Below, one piece after another: positions 50,550 to 59,174 of a DNA stretch of 64,000 nucleotides (positions are counted from its first letter, which is position 1; every line of letters begins with the position of its first letter). Origin of the DNA: Ruania halotolerans (GTDB taxonomy: Bacteria > Actinomycetota > Actinomycetes > Actinomycetales > Beutenbergiaceae); contig NZ_CP088017.1 in assembly GCF_021049285.1 (NCBI RefSeq), positions 1,871,380 through 1,935,379 of the forward strand, written 5' to 3'. The notes under the pieces were generated by a model that saw only the letters and a list, made by a program, of their open reading frames with translations, was not told the DNA's origin and did no database searches. The translations under genes and the position numbers were made by a program.

Positions 50550-52046
50550 ATGACTATCACTAGCCCGGCCACGACGAGCGCACCGCAGGTCGCGATCAAC
50601 GACATCGGCTCGGAAGAGGAATTCCTCGCAGCCGTCGATGCGACCATCAAGTACTTCAATGACGGTGACATCGTCGAGGGCACGGTCGTCAAGGTCGACC
50701 GAGACGAGGTTCTCCTCGATATCGGCTACAAGACCGAAGGCGTCATTCTTTCCCGCGAACTCTCCATCAAGCACGACGTCGACCCGGACGACGTTGTTGC
50801 CGTGGGAGACGCCGTCGAGGCCCTCGTTCTCCAGAAGGAGGACAAAGAGGGTCGTCTCCTGCTGTCCAAGAAGCGCGCGCAGTACGAGCGTGCCTGGGGC
50901 ACTATCGAGAAGATCAAGGAAGAGGACGGCGTCGTGACCGGCACCGTCATCGAGGTCGTCAAGGGCGGCCTCATCCTCGATATCGGCCTGCGGGGCTTCC
51001 TGCCGGCCTCTCTGGTGGAGATGCGCCGGGTCCGCGACCTCCAGCCGTACATTGGCCAGGAGATCGAGGCCAAGATCATCGAGCTCGACAAGAACCGCAA
51101 CAACGTGGTGCTCTCTCGCCGTGCCTGGCTGGAGCAGACCCAGTCCGAGGTCCGTTCGACCTTCCTGCAGACCCTGCAGAAGGGCCAGGTTCGCCCCGGC
51201 GTGGTCTCGTCGATCGTCAACTTCGGTGCGTTCGTCGACCTCGGCGGTGTGGATGGTCTGGTGCACGTCTCCGAGTTGTCCTGGAAGCACATCGACCACC
51301 CGAACGAAATCGTGGAGGTCGGCCAGGAGGTCACCGTCGAGGTGCTCGATGTGGACTTCGACCGCGAACGGGTCTCCCTCTCGCTGAAGGCCACTCAGGA
51401 GGACCCGTGGCAGGCCTTCGCCCGCACCCACGCCATCGGGCAGGTCGTGCCGGGTAAGGTCACCAAGTTGGTGCCCTTCGGTGCGTTCGTGCGCGTCGAG
51501 GACGGCATTGAGGGTCTGGTGCACATCTCCGAGTTGGCTCAGCGCCACGTCGAGGTGCCCGAGCAGGTCGCGAAGGTCGACGACGAGGTGTTCGTCAAGG
51601 TCATCGACATCGACCTCGAGCGTCGCCGGATCTCGCTCTCGCTCAAGCAGGCCAACGACGGTGTGGACACCGCCGGCGAGGACTTCGACCCGTCCTTGTA
51701 CGGGATGGCTGCCGAGTACGACGACGAGGGCAACTACAAGTACCCCGAGGGTTTCGACCCGGAGACCAACGAGTGGCTTGACGGCTACGAGACCCAGCGC
51801 GAGGCCTGGGAAGAGCAGTACGCCAAGGCGCACGCTCGCTGGGAGGCGCACAAGGCTCAGGTGCTTCGGGCCATCGAGGCCGACGCCGAGTCGGCCAGTG
51901 CTCCCGCTCCTGCTGGTGCCAGCACCAGTGCCAGTGCAGAGCCGGCCGCTGAGTCCTCCTACACCTCGGCCCCGGTCGAGGGCGGTGGCACTCTCGCCTC
52001 GGACGAGGCACTTGCTGCGCTTCGTGAGAAGCTCACCGGCAACTGA
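50550..52046 (+). CDS. rpsA: 30S ribosomal protein S1
   Basis: 498-residue RNA-binding protein that helps load mRNA on the 30S subunit. Four S1 (OB-fold) repeats at about 37-106, 124-190, 207-276 and 292-362 (for example GTVVKVDRDEVLLDIGYKTEGV and VNFGAFVDLGGVDGLVHVSELS), the number typical of actinobacteria and fewer than the six of E. coli. An acidic and Ala/Ser-rich tail follows. ATG 50550 is preferred to in-frame starts from 50409 onward, which fall in the leader. Many leaderless mRNAs in this genome would not need S1 for initiation. Confidence 0.96.
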   Translation: MTITSPATTSAPQVAINDIGSEEEFLAAVDATIKYFNDGDIVEGTVVKVDRDEVLLDIGYKTEGVILSRELSIKHDVDPDDVVAVGDAVEALVLQKEDKEGRLLLSKKRAQYERAWGTIEKIKEEDGVVTGTVIEVVKGGLILDIGLRGFLPASLVEMRRVRDLQPYIGQEIEAKIIELDKNRNNVVLSRRAWLEQTQSEVRSTFLQTLQKGQVRPGVVSSIVNFGAFVDLGGVDGLVHVSELSWKHIDHPNEIVEVGQEVTVEVLDVDFDRERVSLSLKATQEDPWQAFARTHAIGQVVPGKVTKLVPFGAFVRVEDGIEGLVHISELAQRHVEVPEQVAKVDDEVFVKVIDIDLERRRISLSLKQANDGVDTAGEDFDPSLYGMAAEYDDEGNYKYPEGFDPETNEWLDGYETQREAWEEQYAKAHARWEAHKAQVLRAIEADAESASAPAPAGASTSASAEPAAESSYTSAPVEGGGTLASDEALAALREKLTGN

Positions 52047-52063
52047 TCCACCGGTCGTTCGAC

Positions 52064-52098
52064 CCGGCCCGTCACCTCTGCTCGAGGTGGCGGGCCGG
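52064..52098 (+). terminator. Strong terminator of rpsA
   Basis: A 15-bp stem with one G-T pair (52064-52078 with 52084-52098) and a 5-base loop, followed by TCTCGTTCC. Confidence 0.85.
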
Positions 52099-52131
52099 TC
52101 TCGTTCCGGCCGATCGTCCCACGCAAGGTCA

Positions 52132-52137
52132 TAGAAT
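52132..52137 (+). promoter_or_regulatory. -10 of pcp (leaderless)
   Basis: TAGAAT, the best -10 of the leaderless set, 6 bases before GTG 52144. Confidence 0.55.
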
Positions 52138-52143
52138 GGCGTC

Positions 52144-52770
52144 GTGGCTGATGCTCCCGCCCCTGTGCTGCTGACCGGCTTCGAACCCTTCGACGGCGCC
52201 GCCGCCAACCCCTCGATCGATGCCGTCCGCCTGGTCGCCGAGCAGTGGGACCGTACCGAACCTCTGGTGACGGCGGAGCTCCCGGTCTCCTATCAGCGCG
52301 CCACTGAGCACCTCGAGCGCCTCATCACAGACCACGAGCCCGCCCTCGTCGTGGCGGTCGGCCTGGCGGGAGGTCGCCAGGAGATCAGCCTGGAGCGTCT
52401 GGCCGTGAACCTGCAGGATGCGCGCATCGCAGACAATGACGGCCACCGGCCCGCTGACGCGCCTGTGATCGCCGGCGGTCCGGCAGCTCGCTGGACCTCG
52501 CTCCCGGTCAAGCGTGCACACCTCGCGTTGACCGAGGCGAAGATACCTGCGGGGCTCTCGATGACGGCCGGCACGTTCGTCTGCAACGCCCTCTTCTATC
52601 GACTGAACGCATGGGCCGAGGAGGCGGGCGAGAGGCGGGCAGGCTTCGTGCACGTACCCTCGGCCGAGATCATGGATGTGGCAGTGGTGGCTCGAGCGCT
52701 GCGACTCGTGCTCGAGACCGCCCTCGACCCGGCTCCCGATGTGCCGGTACCCGCCGGAAGTGCTTCGTGA
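52144..52770 (+). CDS. pcp: Pyroglutamyl-peptidase I
   Basis: 208-residue cysteine peptidase (family C15) that removes N-terminal pyroglutamate. Triad: Glu80 (GGRQEISLER), Cys147 (TAGTFVCNALFY) and His170 (FVHVP). The N-terminal LLTGFEPFDG is the family signature. It is cytoplasmic. Its stop overlaps the coaE start by 4 bases. GTG start with a leaderless promoter. Confidence 0.96.
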   Translation: MADAPAPVLLTGFEPFDGAAANPSIDAVRLVAEQWDRTEPLVTAELPVSYQRATEHLERLITDHEPALVVAVGLAGGRQEISLERLAVNLQDARIADNDGHRPADAPVIAGGPAARWTSLPVKRAHLALTEAKIPAGLSMTAGTFVCNALFYRLNAWAEEAGERRAGFVHVPSAEIMDVAVVARALRLVLETALDPAPDVPVPAGSAS

Positions 52771-54011
52771 CCTGCACCTTGAGTATCGGACTCACGGGCG
52801 GTATCGGTGCCGGTAAGTCCAGTGTGGCGCGCTTGCTCGCGGAGCGTGGCGCGGTAGTGGTGGATGCCGACGTGCTCGCACGCGAGGTCGTCGCACCCGG
52901 GACGCCGGGGCTGGCGGAGGTGGTGGACGCCTTCGGCGTGCACATACTCGGCGCGGACGGTGCTGTGGATCGCCCTGCGTTGGGGCGCGTGGTGTTCGCT
53001 GACCCTGATGCTCGCGCGCGGCTCAATGCCATCGTGCACCCGCGGGTACGGGAGGCCGCCGCCAGCCGGGCGGCTGCCGCAGCACCAGGATCGGTGGTGG
53101 TGCACGACATCCCCCTGCTCGTGGAGAACGACCTCGGACCGGATCATCATCTGGTGCTCGTCGTCGGAGCGTCGCAGCAGGTGCGGCTTGAGCGGTTGGA
53201 ACGCGACCGTGGAATGGGGCCCGATGATGCGCGGGCTCGCATGGCGGCTCAGGCGGAGGATTCCGAGCGCCGGCGGGTGGCGGACATGTGGGTCGACAAC
53301 ACCGGCACTGTGGAGGCGACCGCGGCGCAGGTGGAGCGCCTGTGGTCGCAGCGGATCATGCCGTACGCGGAGAACCTGCTCGCCGGTCGGCGCGCCGAAC
53401 GAGGGGCTCTCGTGTTGGCCACCGGTCCTGGCGAACCACGGCCCTGGGCGGTGCAGGCCGAGACGGTACTCGAGCGACTTCGCCGCGTCGGTGGTGCCGC
53501 GATACAGACCGCCCACCACGTGGGCTCCACTGCAGTGCCGGGTCTGGTGGCCAAGGACGTCCTCGATCTGCAGATCGGGGTGGCCGACCTCGAGGTGGCC
53601 GACGAACTCGCCAGTGTGCTCGCTGTGGCAGGTTTCCCGGGGCTACCTGGTGCGTGGAGCGACAGCCCGAAAGCGGATGATCGGGGCGAGACCGGATCTC
53701 GCGAGTCGGAACCCGGGGCCAGATGGGAGAAGCGTTTCCATGCCAACGCTGACCCGTGCCGGGCGGTGAACGTGCATGTGCGTGTTGCCGGAGGGCCGGG
53801 ATGGCGCTTCGCGCTGATGTTCCGGGATTGGTTGCGCGCCGATTCCTCCGCGCGCCAGGAGTACGCGCGTGTCAAAGAGGAGCTGGCACAGCAATGGGAG
53901 ACTACGGCCGGCTACGCCGAGGCGAAGGAGCCCTGGTTCGACCGTGCCTGGCCGCGGATGCGGGAATGGGCGAGCGCTACAGGCTGGACCCCACCGCCGT
54001 CATCGAGGTGA
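52767..54011 (+). CDS. coaE: Dephospho-CoA kinase fused to a GrpB (UPF0157) domain
   Basis: 414 residues. The CoaE half (about 1-205) phosphorylates dephospho-CoA as the last CoA step; the P-loop GGIGAGKS is at 11-18, DADVLAREVV and the lid RMAAQ follow. The second half (about 220-405) is a GrpB/UPF0157 domain (HHVGSTAVPGLVAKDVLDLQIGV) of the nucleotidyltransferase fold. The same fusion is known in mycobacteria, where the C-terminal part is thought to aid folding or regulation. GTG 52767 overlaps pcp; a TTG at 52779 is a weaker alternative. Confidence 0.95.
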   Translation: MTCTLSIGLTGGIGAGKSSVARLLAERGAVVVDADVLAREVVAPGTPGLAEVVDAFGVHILGADGAVDRPALGRVVFADPDARARLNAIVHPRVREAAASRAAAAAPGSVVVHDIPLLVENDLGPDHHLVLVVGASQQVRLERLERDRGMGPDDARARMAAQAEDSERRRVADMWVDNTGTVEATAAQVERLWSQRIMPYAENLLAGRRAERGALVLATGPGEPRPWAVQAETVLERLRRVGGAAIQTAHHVGSTAVPGLVAKDVLDLQIGVADLEVADELASVLAVAGFPGLPGAWSDSPKADDRGETGSRESEPGARWEKRFHANADPCRAVNVHVRVAGGPGWRFALMFRDWLRADSSARQEYARVKEELAQQWETTAGYAEAKEPWFDRAWPRMREWASATGWTPPPSSR

Positions 54012-54063
54012 GCTGACGGCGCGGGCGAGTCGCTGATGATCGCCGGATCCGCCGCGGCCGGCG

Positions 54064-55134
54064 TCATTGCGGCGCAGCGATGAGGCGCGCGATCGTGATG
54101 TGGGTGCGAAAACTCTGACTCATCGCGCTCGTGGAATGGAAGTTGAGCACCACATGGGCCCGCTGCTGCGGGTAGAAGAACATGTGCGTGGCAGAGGCAC
54201 CGATGCCTCCTGCCGGTTCGGGGAGGCCGCGCAGGAACGGCGGCATGAACCCGCCGAACCGAATCGTGGCGAGTCCGGCGCCGTAGTGTATTCCCGGGCG
54301 GAGCCGGTTGCGTGGCCGTCGGAGGTGGTCGAGGTGTTCGATGGCAATGAGTCGACCCGCATGGAGCGCCTCCTGAAACCGCACGAGGTCCGCAGGGGTC
54401 GTGACGATCCCGCCGTCGGCCCGGCCGACGCTCAGACAGAGCGAACGACTGAGCTCCTGACCAGAAATCCATATCGGCGCGATCTCCAGGTCGGTGAGAT
54501 CCTCGGGCATCGTGGCATCGCCGTGAGGAGTCGAGGTGTCGTTCATCGCGCAGGCGTCGAAGACGTGCTCGCGTAGCGCCTGCTCGAATCGTGATCCGGT
54601 GATTTCCTCGACGATCCGACCGAGCAGCGTGTACCCGGTGTCCGAGTAGCGGAAGCGCTCCCCAGGATGAGCGACCGGTGGGAGACCTCGAGTTGAGGCG
54701 AGGATCTCGGGCAATGTCCATCGTCGATCGAGATCGGCGGTGAATCTCCGGGCCGAACTGGCGGCGGCGTGCCTACGTGAGGTGACGAAGTAGTCCGGCA
54801 GGCCGCTGGTGTGCGTGAGCAGATGCTCGACGGTCACGTCCGCGGCAATGTCGACACCAGGAGCGGCAGGCAGCCCGTCGATATCGGCGAGCGGAAGTAC
54901 GGCCCCCACCGGGGTGTCGAAAGTGAGCCGACCCTGTTCGATGAGAACGGTCACGAGTGTCGCCGTCAGCACCTTGCTGACGCTGGCCGCATAGAAGCGC
55001 TGGGTGAGCTCACCGTGCTCGAACTCCCAGTCCGGGGTGCGGATCAGCACCTGCGGGGCCGGCATCGGGTCGCGGCGAGAGGTGAGGCGTTCGAGGCTGG
55101 TGCGGAGCCGGTCCAGGCCAGGGGGAGTTGCCAT
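54064..55134 (-). CDS. Serine hydrolase of the beta-lactamase/penicillin-binding family
   Basis: 356 residues, class C beta-lactamase-like (Pfam Beta-lactamase). SVSK at 51-54 supplies the Ser/Lys pair; the second motif is YSD (in RYSDTGY), as in esterase and D-peptidase relatives rather than YSN. HTSGLPDYF is the typical following loop. No signal peptide is visible, so it is probably cytoplasmic, and the substrate is unknown. ATG 55134 has ACGAGGAG upstream. It is divergent from a PadR regulator, which probably controls it. Confidence 0.9.
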   Translation of the reverse strand: MATPPGLDRLRTSLERLTSRRDPMPAPQVLIRTPDWEFEHGELTQRFYAASVSKVLTATLVTVLIEQGRLTFDTPVGAVLPLADIDGLPAAPGVDIAADVTVEHLLTHTSGLPDYFVTSRRHAAASSARRFTADLDRRWTLPEILASTRGLPPVAHPGERFRYSDTGYTLLGRIVEEITGSRFEQALREHVFDACAMNDTSTPHGDATMPEDLTDLEIAPIWISGQELSRSLCLSVGRADGGIVTTPADLVRFQEALHAGRLIAIEHLDHLRRPRNRLRPGIHYGAGLATIRFGGFMPPFLRGLPEPAGGIGASATHMFFYPQQRAHVVLNFHSTSAMSQSFRTHITIARLIAAPQ

Positions 55135-55165
55135 TCTTCTTCTCCTCGTGAGGGGTCTCATAGAG

Positions 55166-55185
55166 ATGTCTAGTAGCTATGTCTA
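55166..55185. promoter_or_regulatory. Candidate PadR operator in the hydrolase promoter
   Basis: On the minus strand TTGACT (55190-55195) and TAGACA (55167-55172), 17 bases apart, form the hydrolase promoter. TAGACAT occurs twice, 13 bases apart (55166-55172 and 55179-55185): one copy covers the -10 and one lies in the spacer, a plausible repressor site. It is a direct, not inverted, repeat. Confidence 0.45.
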
Positions 55186-55202
55186 CGAGAGTCAAGAGGT
55201 GC

Positions 55203-55208
55203 TACCGT
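55203..55208 (+). promoter_or_regulatory. -10 of the PadR gene (leaderless)
   Basis: TACCGT, 6 bases before ATG 55215. It argues for 55215 over the in-frame ATG at 55179. Confidence 0.5.
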
Positions 55209-55214
55209 GAGCTC

Positions 55215-55733
55215 ATGGCTCACGTGATTCTCGGCCTGCTGCTGATCGGCCCGCAGAGTCTCTACGGTTTGGTCAAAGCCTTCGAGGCTGGCCCCTCGCT
55301 GTTCTACAGCGCCAGTTCAGGCAGCATCAAGCGTGCATTGGATGGCCTGCTTGCCGACGGTCTGATCGAGGTGGTCAGCAGTGATCCCGGTGCGCGTGGC
55401 AAGAAGGTCTACGGCGTCACTGACGCCGGAGCCGCCGCGTTCCGCCATTGGATGACGAGTGAGATCGTCGGTCCCGATCTTGAAACCGCCATCCTGCCCC
55501 GGCAGTTCTTCCTCGGCCTCATCGCCCCGTCAGAGCGCGCCGAGGTCCTCCGCCTGATCGTCGCCCGGATCGAGACTGATCTCGCTCGACTGGAGTCTCT
55601 CGATCAGCATCTCGACACACTCGAGGTGCCGGACGGATACCAGGACATCGCCGCGCACCAACGTGCAACGCTCAGTTACGGTCTCGACTCCCATCGGTTC
55701 GCCGCTGACTGGTTCCGCGCGCGATTGGGGTAG
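55215..55733 (+). CDS. PadR family transcriptional regulator
   Basis: 172 residues. The N-terminal winged helix (about 1-80) starts VILGLLLIGPQSLYGLVKAFE and contains SIKRALDGLLADGLIEVV and KKVYGVTDAG. The C-terminal Vir domain (about 85-170) gives the dimer coiled coil. It is divergent from the serine hydrolase across an 80-base gap with direct repeats, so local repression is likely (inference). Its last 58 bases overlap the convergent MFS gene. Confidence 0.9.
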   Translation: MAHVILGLLLIGPQSLYGLVKAFEAGPSLFYSASSGSIKRALDGLLADGLIEVVSSDPGARGKKVYGVTDAGAAAFRHWMTSEIVGPDLETAILPRQFFLGLIAPSERAEVLRLIVARIETDLARLESLDQHLDTLEVPDGYQDIAAHQRATLSYGLDSHRFAADWFRARLG

Positions 55734-57013
55734 GCGCCGTCGTCGCCGGGCACCGTCCCGTGGTGCATTCGTGTGCCCTCGCGCAACGCCGCTGATCCGT
55801 CACTCGCATCGACCACACTCGTGCTGCTCGCCGATGATGGCTCTCCGGGTGAGTGTGGTGCAGCCCGGGTGGCGGCCATGATTGCCGGGACCATGGCGAG
55901 GAGCGCGAGCACTGCGAGGCCGGCACCCACCCACAGCGGTGCTCGGAGGCCGAAGGAGTCGATACCCAGACCGCCGATCCAGGAACCGATCACGACGCCG
56001 AGGGTGATGAATGAGGAGTGTGCCGTGTTGACGAGGGGGCCTGCATTGCCCGCCTGCTGCACCCGGGTGACCATCGCCGGATTCAGAGTGATTCCGACGA
56101 GGCCGATTCCGATCATCGCGATGATCGCGGCCGCGGGAGATTCGGCGAAGATTGCGAAGCCGACGAGGAACACGACGTTGAGAAGCAGTCCGCCAACGAT
56201 CACCGAGATCGTGTGCGAGAGCGCAAGGCGTCCCACGGCCACGTTGCCGGCGACAGTCGCGACCCCGTACCCAAGCAGCAGCAACGGGATGATCTGCTCG
56301 GAGAAGCCCGTGACGTTGGTCAGGATCGGCGTGAAGTAGGAGAACGCGGCGAAGGTTGCCCCGATGATCAGTGTCGATGTTGCCATGATGAACCACAGGC
56401 GGGCGTTCCGGAAGACGATGAGCTCGGCACTGAGGCCGCCGGTGTGCTCCGACGGGGCAACCCGCGGTAGTGCGAGCGTGGTCGCGATGGTGATAGCCAC
56501 GGTCAGGATGCCGATTGCGATGAAGGCGGATCGCCACCCGAATTGGTCGCCGATGAGCGTTGAGAGCGGTAGGCCGAGCGCCGTGCCTAACATCAGGCCC
56601 TGCAGCGCGAGGCTTGTTGCCCGTCCGCGCAGCTCCGGCGTGGTGATCTGGGCGACTGTGGACAGTGCGACGCCGAAGAATGCTCCAGCGGTCGCTCCTG
56701 TGATGAGTCGTGCGATGAGGATCGTGCCGTAGTTGGCCGCCGCCGCTGCGAGGGCGTTGCCGAGGAAGAAGACGATGAACAGCACGAGCAGCGCATCGTT
56801 GGTACGCAGGCGCAGCACAGCGAGAGTCAGTGCCGGGCCGCCGAGCGCCATGGCGAGGGCGAAGGCGGTAATGAGGTATCCGATCTGCGGGATGCTGGCG
56901 CCGAGATCCCTCGACATCTGCGGCATGAGGCCGCCGACGATGAGTTCGCTGCAGACCATCGCAAAGATGCCGAGGGTCATCAGGTAGACGGGTCGGGGCA
57001 TGAGTTGAACCAT
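55676..57013 (-). CDS. MFS transporter (DHA1-like drug efflux)
   Basis: 445 residues with 12 hydrophobic segments between about 10 and 385. FGWRSAFIAIG in the second half of TM5-6 and the loop LRGRATSL after TM4 fit the AraJ/DHA1 branch, which exports drugs or sugars. The C-terminal 55 residues are hydrophilic and run over the end of the padR gene. It uses a TAA stop, as does the TetR gene beside it, unlike the other genes here. The ATG at 57013 is chosen; GTG 57034 is possible. It is likely controlled by the adjacent TetR regulator. Confidence 0.9.
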   Translation of the reverse strand: MVQLMPRPVYLMTLGIFAMVCSELIVGGLMPQMSRDLGASIPQIGYLITAFALAMALGGPALTLAVLRLRTNDALLVLFIVFFLGNALAAAAANYGTILIARLITGATAGAFFGVALSTVAQITTPELRGRATSLALQGLMLGTALGLPLSTLIGDQFGWRSAFIAIGILTVAITIATTLALPRVAPSEHTGGLSAELIVFRNARLWFIMATSTLIIGATFAAFSYFTPILTNVTGFSEQIIPLLLLGYGVATVAGNVAVGRLALSHTISVIVGGLLLNVVFLVGFAIFAESPAAAIIAMIGIGLVGITLNPAMVTRVQQAGNAGPLVNTAHSSFITLGVVIGSWIGGLGIDSFGLRAPLWVGAGLAVLALLAMVPAIMAATRAAPHSPGEPSSASSTSVVDASDGSAALREGTRMHHGTVPGDDGAYPNRARNQSAANRWESRP

Positions 57014-57066
57014 CCTGAAGTGGGCCGAGGTCACGTTATGAACAGATTAGTACAGAATCAGGCAAT

Positions 57067-57079
57067 CTGAATCGATCAG
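57067..57079. promoter_or_regulatory. Candidate TetR operator
   Basis: CTGA and TCAG arms flank ATCGA in an AT-rich stretch (57036-57090) that stands out from the surrounding GC-rich DNA, between the TetR gene and the MFS start. Site assignment is a guess from position. Confidence 0.3.
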
Positions 57080-57122
57080 TCCATAATGAGGATGTGCCCG
57101 TGCGGACGGGACGCCCGCATCC

Positions 57123-57719
57123 TTAGGCAGCGAGCGTGAGCACGGCGGTCGTGGCGAGGGTGTCCAGGACCTTCCGGTCGGCGCCGGACTGCGCCGAGAT
57201 GCGCATTCCGGAGATGAGAGTTGTCACATACCAGGCCACGTCGTCTGGGTCCCGGTCCTCGACGATCGAACCGTCACGCTGCCCACTCAGCACCGCGGCG
57301 CTCAATGCGGAGAGCCGCCTGCGCAGGTCGTCTTCGATGAGCTGGGCGACTTCAGGGTTTCGATTGGCGAGCGTGGTGATGGTGTTGACCGTGAAGCAGC
57401 CTGAGGTATCGCCGGCCGCCAGTTTGGTGCCCTCGTCCTCGGCAATGGCGCTCAGCAGTGAGCTGATCCGCTCGAGTCCGCTCTTGCCTGGCACATGGAG
57501 ATGTGCATCCTGCCTGGCACTGGTCGTCGTCACGTAGTGCATCAACGCTCGGCGGAACAACACCTCCTTCGACTGAAAAGTGTTGTAGAGACTGCTCCGG
57601 TTGAGACCTGTTGCTCGGCACAGATCCTCGGTGGATGTGCCGTCGAATCCCTGTGCCCAGAACGTGCGGCAGGCAGACTCCACTGCTCGTTCCTCATCGA
57701 ACTGCCGTGGCCGTCCCAT
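57123..57719 (-). CDS. TetR/AcrR family transcriptional regulator
   Basis: 198 residues. The N-terminal helix-turn-helix (about 10-55) reads TSTEDLCRATGLNRSSLYNTFQSKE; the C-terminal ligand domain is variable and resembles that of YvdT/AcrR relatives with TetR_C cores. It lies upstream of and on the same strand as the MFS gene (about 110 bases apart), so it is probably its repressor and may be autoregulated. TAGCAT 6 bases before ATG 57719 suggests a leaderless mRNA. The stop is TAA. Confidence 0.9.
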   Translation of the reverse strand: MGRPRQFDEERAVESACRTFWAQGFDGTSTEDLCRATGLNRSSLYNTFQSKEVLFRRALMHYVTTTSARQDAHLHVPGKSGLERISSLLSAIAEDEGTKLAAGDTSGCFTVNTITTLANRNPEVAQLIEDDLRRRLSALSAAVLSGQRDGSIVEDRDPDDVAWYVTTLISGMRISAQSGADRKVLDTLATTAVLTLAA

Positions 57720-57725
57720 CCGCTC

Positions 57726-57731
57726 ATGCTA
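57726..57731 (-). promoter_or_regulatory. -10 of the TetR gene (leaderless)
   Basis: TAGCAT on the minus strand, 6 bases before ATG 57719. Confidence 0.5.
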
Positions 57732-57827
57732 ATGGTCTCTGGATGCATCAGGCCACGATGGCCGGCGCCTTCTCCACGCGCGAATTCGGGTCCTGCGTGG
57801 TCGCGTTGTGAGGCGCCTCCTGGGGAG

Positions 57828-58904
57828 TCAGGTGGCTGGCTTGGCCATGACGATTCGAGGGTGCTGACCGGCAACGGCCACATGATGATTCGCGATGATG
57901 CGCCACCGTGCGTCACCCATCACGGTCTGTGCCTGCCCGGGGGTGAGGATAGCGACGAGCATCCCTGTCGGGCGCAGCATCCGGCACCAGTGTCGGACGT
58001 GCGCGTCGAAGTCCGCCATCGGCAGCCGCAGACCCCAGGGCGGATTCGTGATGATCCGGTCGAAGCAGTCACCGGTTCGGTAGACGTGGCGGGCGTCGCC
58101 AACCTGCCAGCTGACGCTCGTTTGCGCTGGCGTGTTCGCTCGGGCAGCCTCCACGGCGCCCGGGTCGTGGTCGAGACCGGTGTATGCCGCCGTTGGGCAT
58201 CCGTGGCGGGCTTCGAGCACGATCGTGCCGGCACCGCAGAATGGGTCGAGTACACGATGTCCGGGTCCGATCCGTGCCAGTCGAGCGAGAGCCGCGGCCA
58301 CTGGTGGATGCAGGCTGCCGGTCACGGTATGGCCCCGCCAGTCGCGTCGATGCAGGGGTGCGTCGAAGGGGCGAACCGCCACCCGCGCCCGGGTGCCGTC
58401 GAAGACCACCCGCCAGTCGGTTCGTTCGGATGGTGGGCGCGTGCCATCCCGCCGCGAGTAGTACACGGCGCCCGTGCGCTCGGCGATCACCGCCCCGGTG
58501 AGGTCTTCGATGTCGAATCGGCTGTACGTGCGCTGACCGACGAATGATGCGCTCACCGACAGCGCCTCGCTGGCGCCATGTGCCACAGGGATGGTGAGAG
58601 CGTGCCGGAGCGCTCGGGTCAGCGGCTGCAGGCCCGCTCTGGTTCGGCCGGGATCGGGCACGTCGGCACCGATGACGAAGAGGTCGTCTGCTAGCCGAGG
58701 TGGATCCGTGACGATTCTGGCCGAATGTGGGCGGATGATGAGTTGGCGCGGTGCTGTGTCGATCATGTGGTGGCCGGCGTCGATCAACTCGGCAGCGGTG
58801 GAGCGTTCGAGGCCGGTGACGGTGCGCACCAGCACGCTCACAGGCAGGCCGGCGGCGACTGCGTGCGTGATCGACTCTGCCGCGCCAGGGCGCACAGAGG
58901 GCAT
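57828..58904 (-). CDS. THUMP-domain RNA methyltransferase (RlmKL/Trm14-like)
   Basis: 358 residues. The N-terminal 160 residues contain a THUMP-like RNA-binding region (VRTVTGLERSTAAELID, and FDIEDLTGAVIAERTGAVYYSR at its end). The Rossmann fold has motif I LDPFCGAGTIVLEA and the target-base motif NPPWG, typical of N2-guanine or N6-adenine RNA methyltransferases. The exact base modified is not readable. The ATG has GGGAG nearby. The 270 bases to its right (58905-59174) hold the OsmC terminator and nothing else that I recognise. Confidence 0.88.
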   Translation of the reverse strand: MPSVRPGAAESITHAVAAGLPVSVLVRTVTGLERSTAAELIDAGHHMIDTAPRQLIIRPHSARIVTDPPRLADDLFVIGADVPDPGRTRAGLQPLTRALRHALTIPVAHGASEALSVSASFVGQRTYSRFDIEDLTGAVIAERTGAVYYSRRDGTRPPSERTDWRVVFDGTRARVAVRPFDAPLHRRDWRGHTVTGSLHPPVAAALARLARIGPGHRVLDPFCGAGTIVLEARHGCPTAAYTGLDHDPGAVEAARANTPAQTSVSWQVGDARHVYRTGDCFDRIITNPPWGLRLPMADFDAHVRHWCRMLRPTGMLVAILTPGQAQTVMGDARWRIIANHHVAVAGQHPRIVMAKPAT

Positions 58905-59129
58905 GGGGTGTTCTCCCGGTAGCGGTCGGGAGGGACCATGCGGTCCGCTCCCGCATCGCTAGCCGCGGGCGAAGCCTCGAACTGGCTAGCGGATCGCTAG
59001 CTCAGGTGGAAGAACGTGACCATGAGATCAATGCTTGCACAGTGGCACGCGTCAACGACACCGAATAATGGGTTCACCCGCGGTGCCGACGACCGGCCGG
59101 TCAATCCGGCGTGGTGGAGTGATCGATGG

Positions 59130-59164
59130 GAACGGCCGGCCCGCTGCCGGCGGACCGGCCGTTC
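59130..59164 (-). terminator. Hairpin terminator of the OsmC gene
   Basis: A perfect 10-bp stem (59130-59139 with 59155-59164), 15-base loop, begins 10 bases past the OsmC stop. No T-run. Confidence 0.65.
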
Positions 59165-59174
59165 GCCTGTCGTG

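Noticed and set aside
50547-52208. 553-codon minus-strand frame opposite rpsA and pcp
   Set aside because: Antisense shadow of S1 repeats; S1 folds are read on the plus strand.
57495-58547. 350-codon plus-strand frame opposite tetR and the RNA methyltransferase
   Set aside because: It spans two well-supported minus-strand genes and the gap between them and shows no domain.
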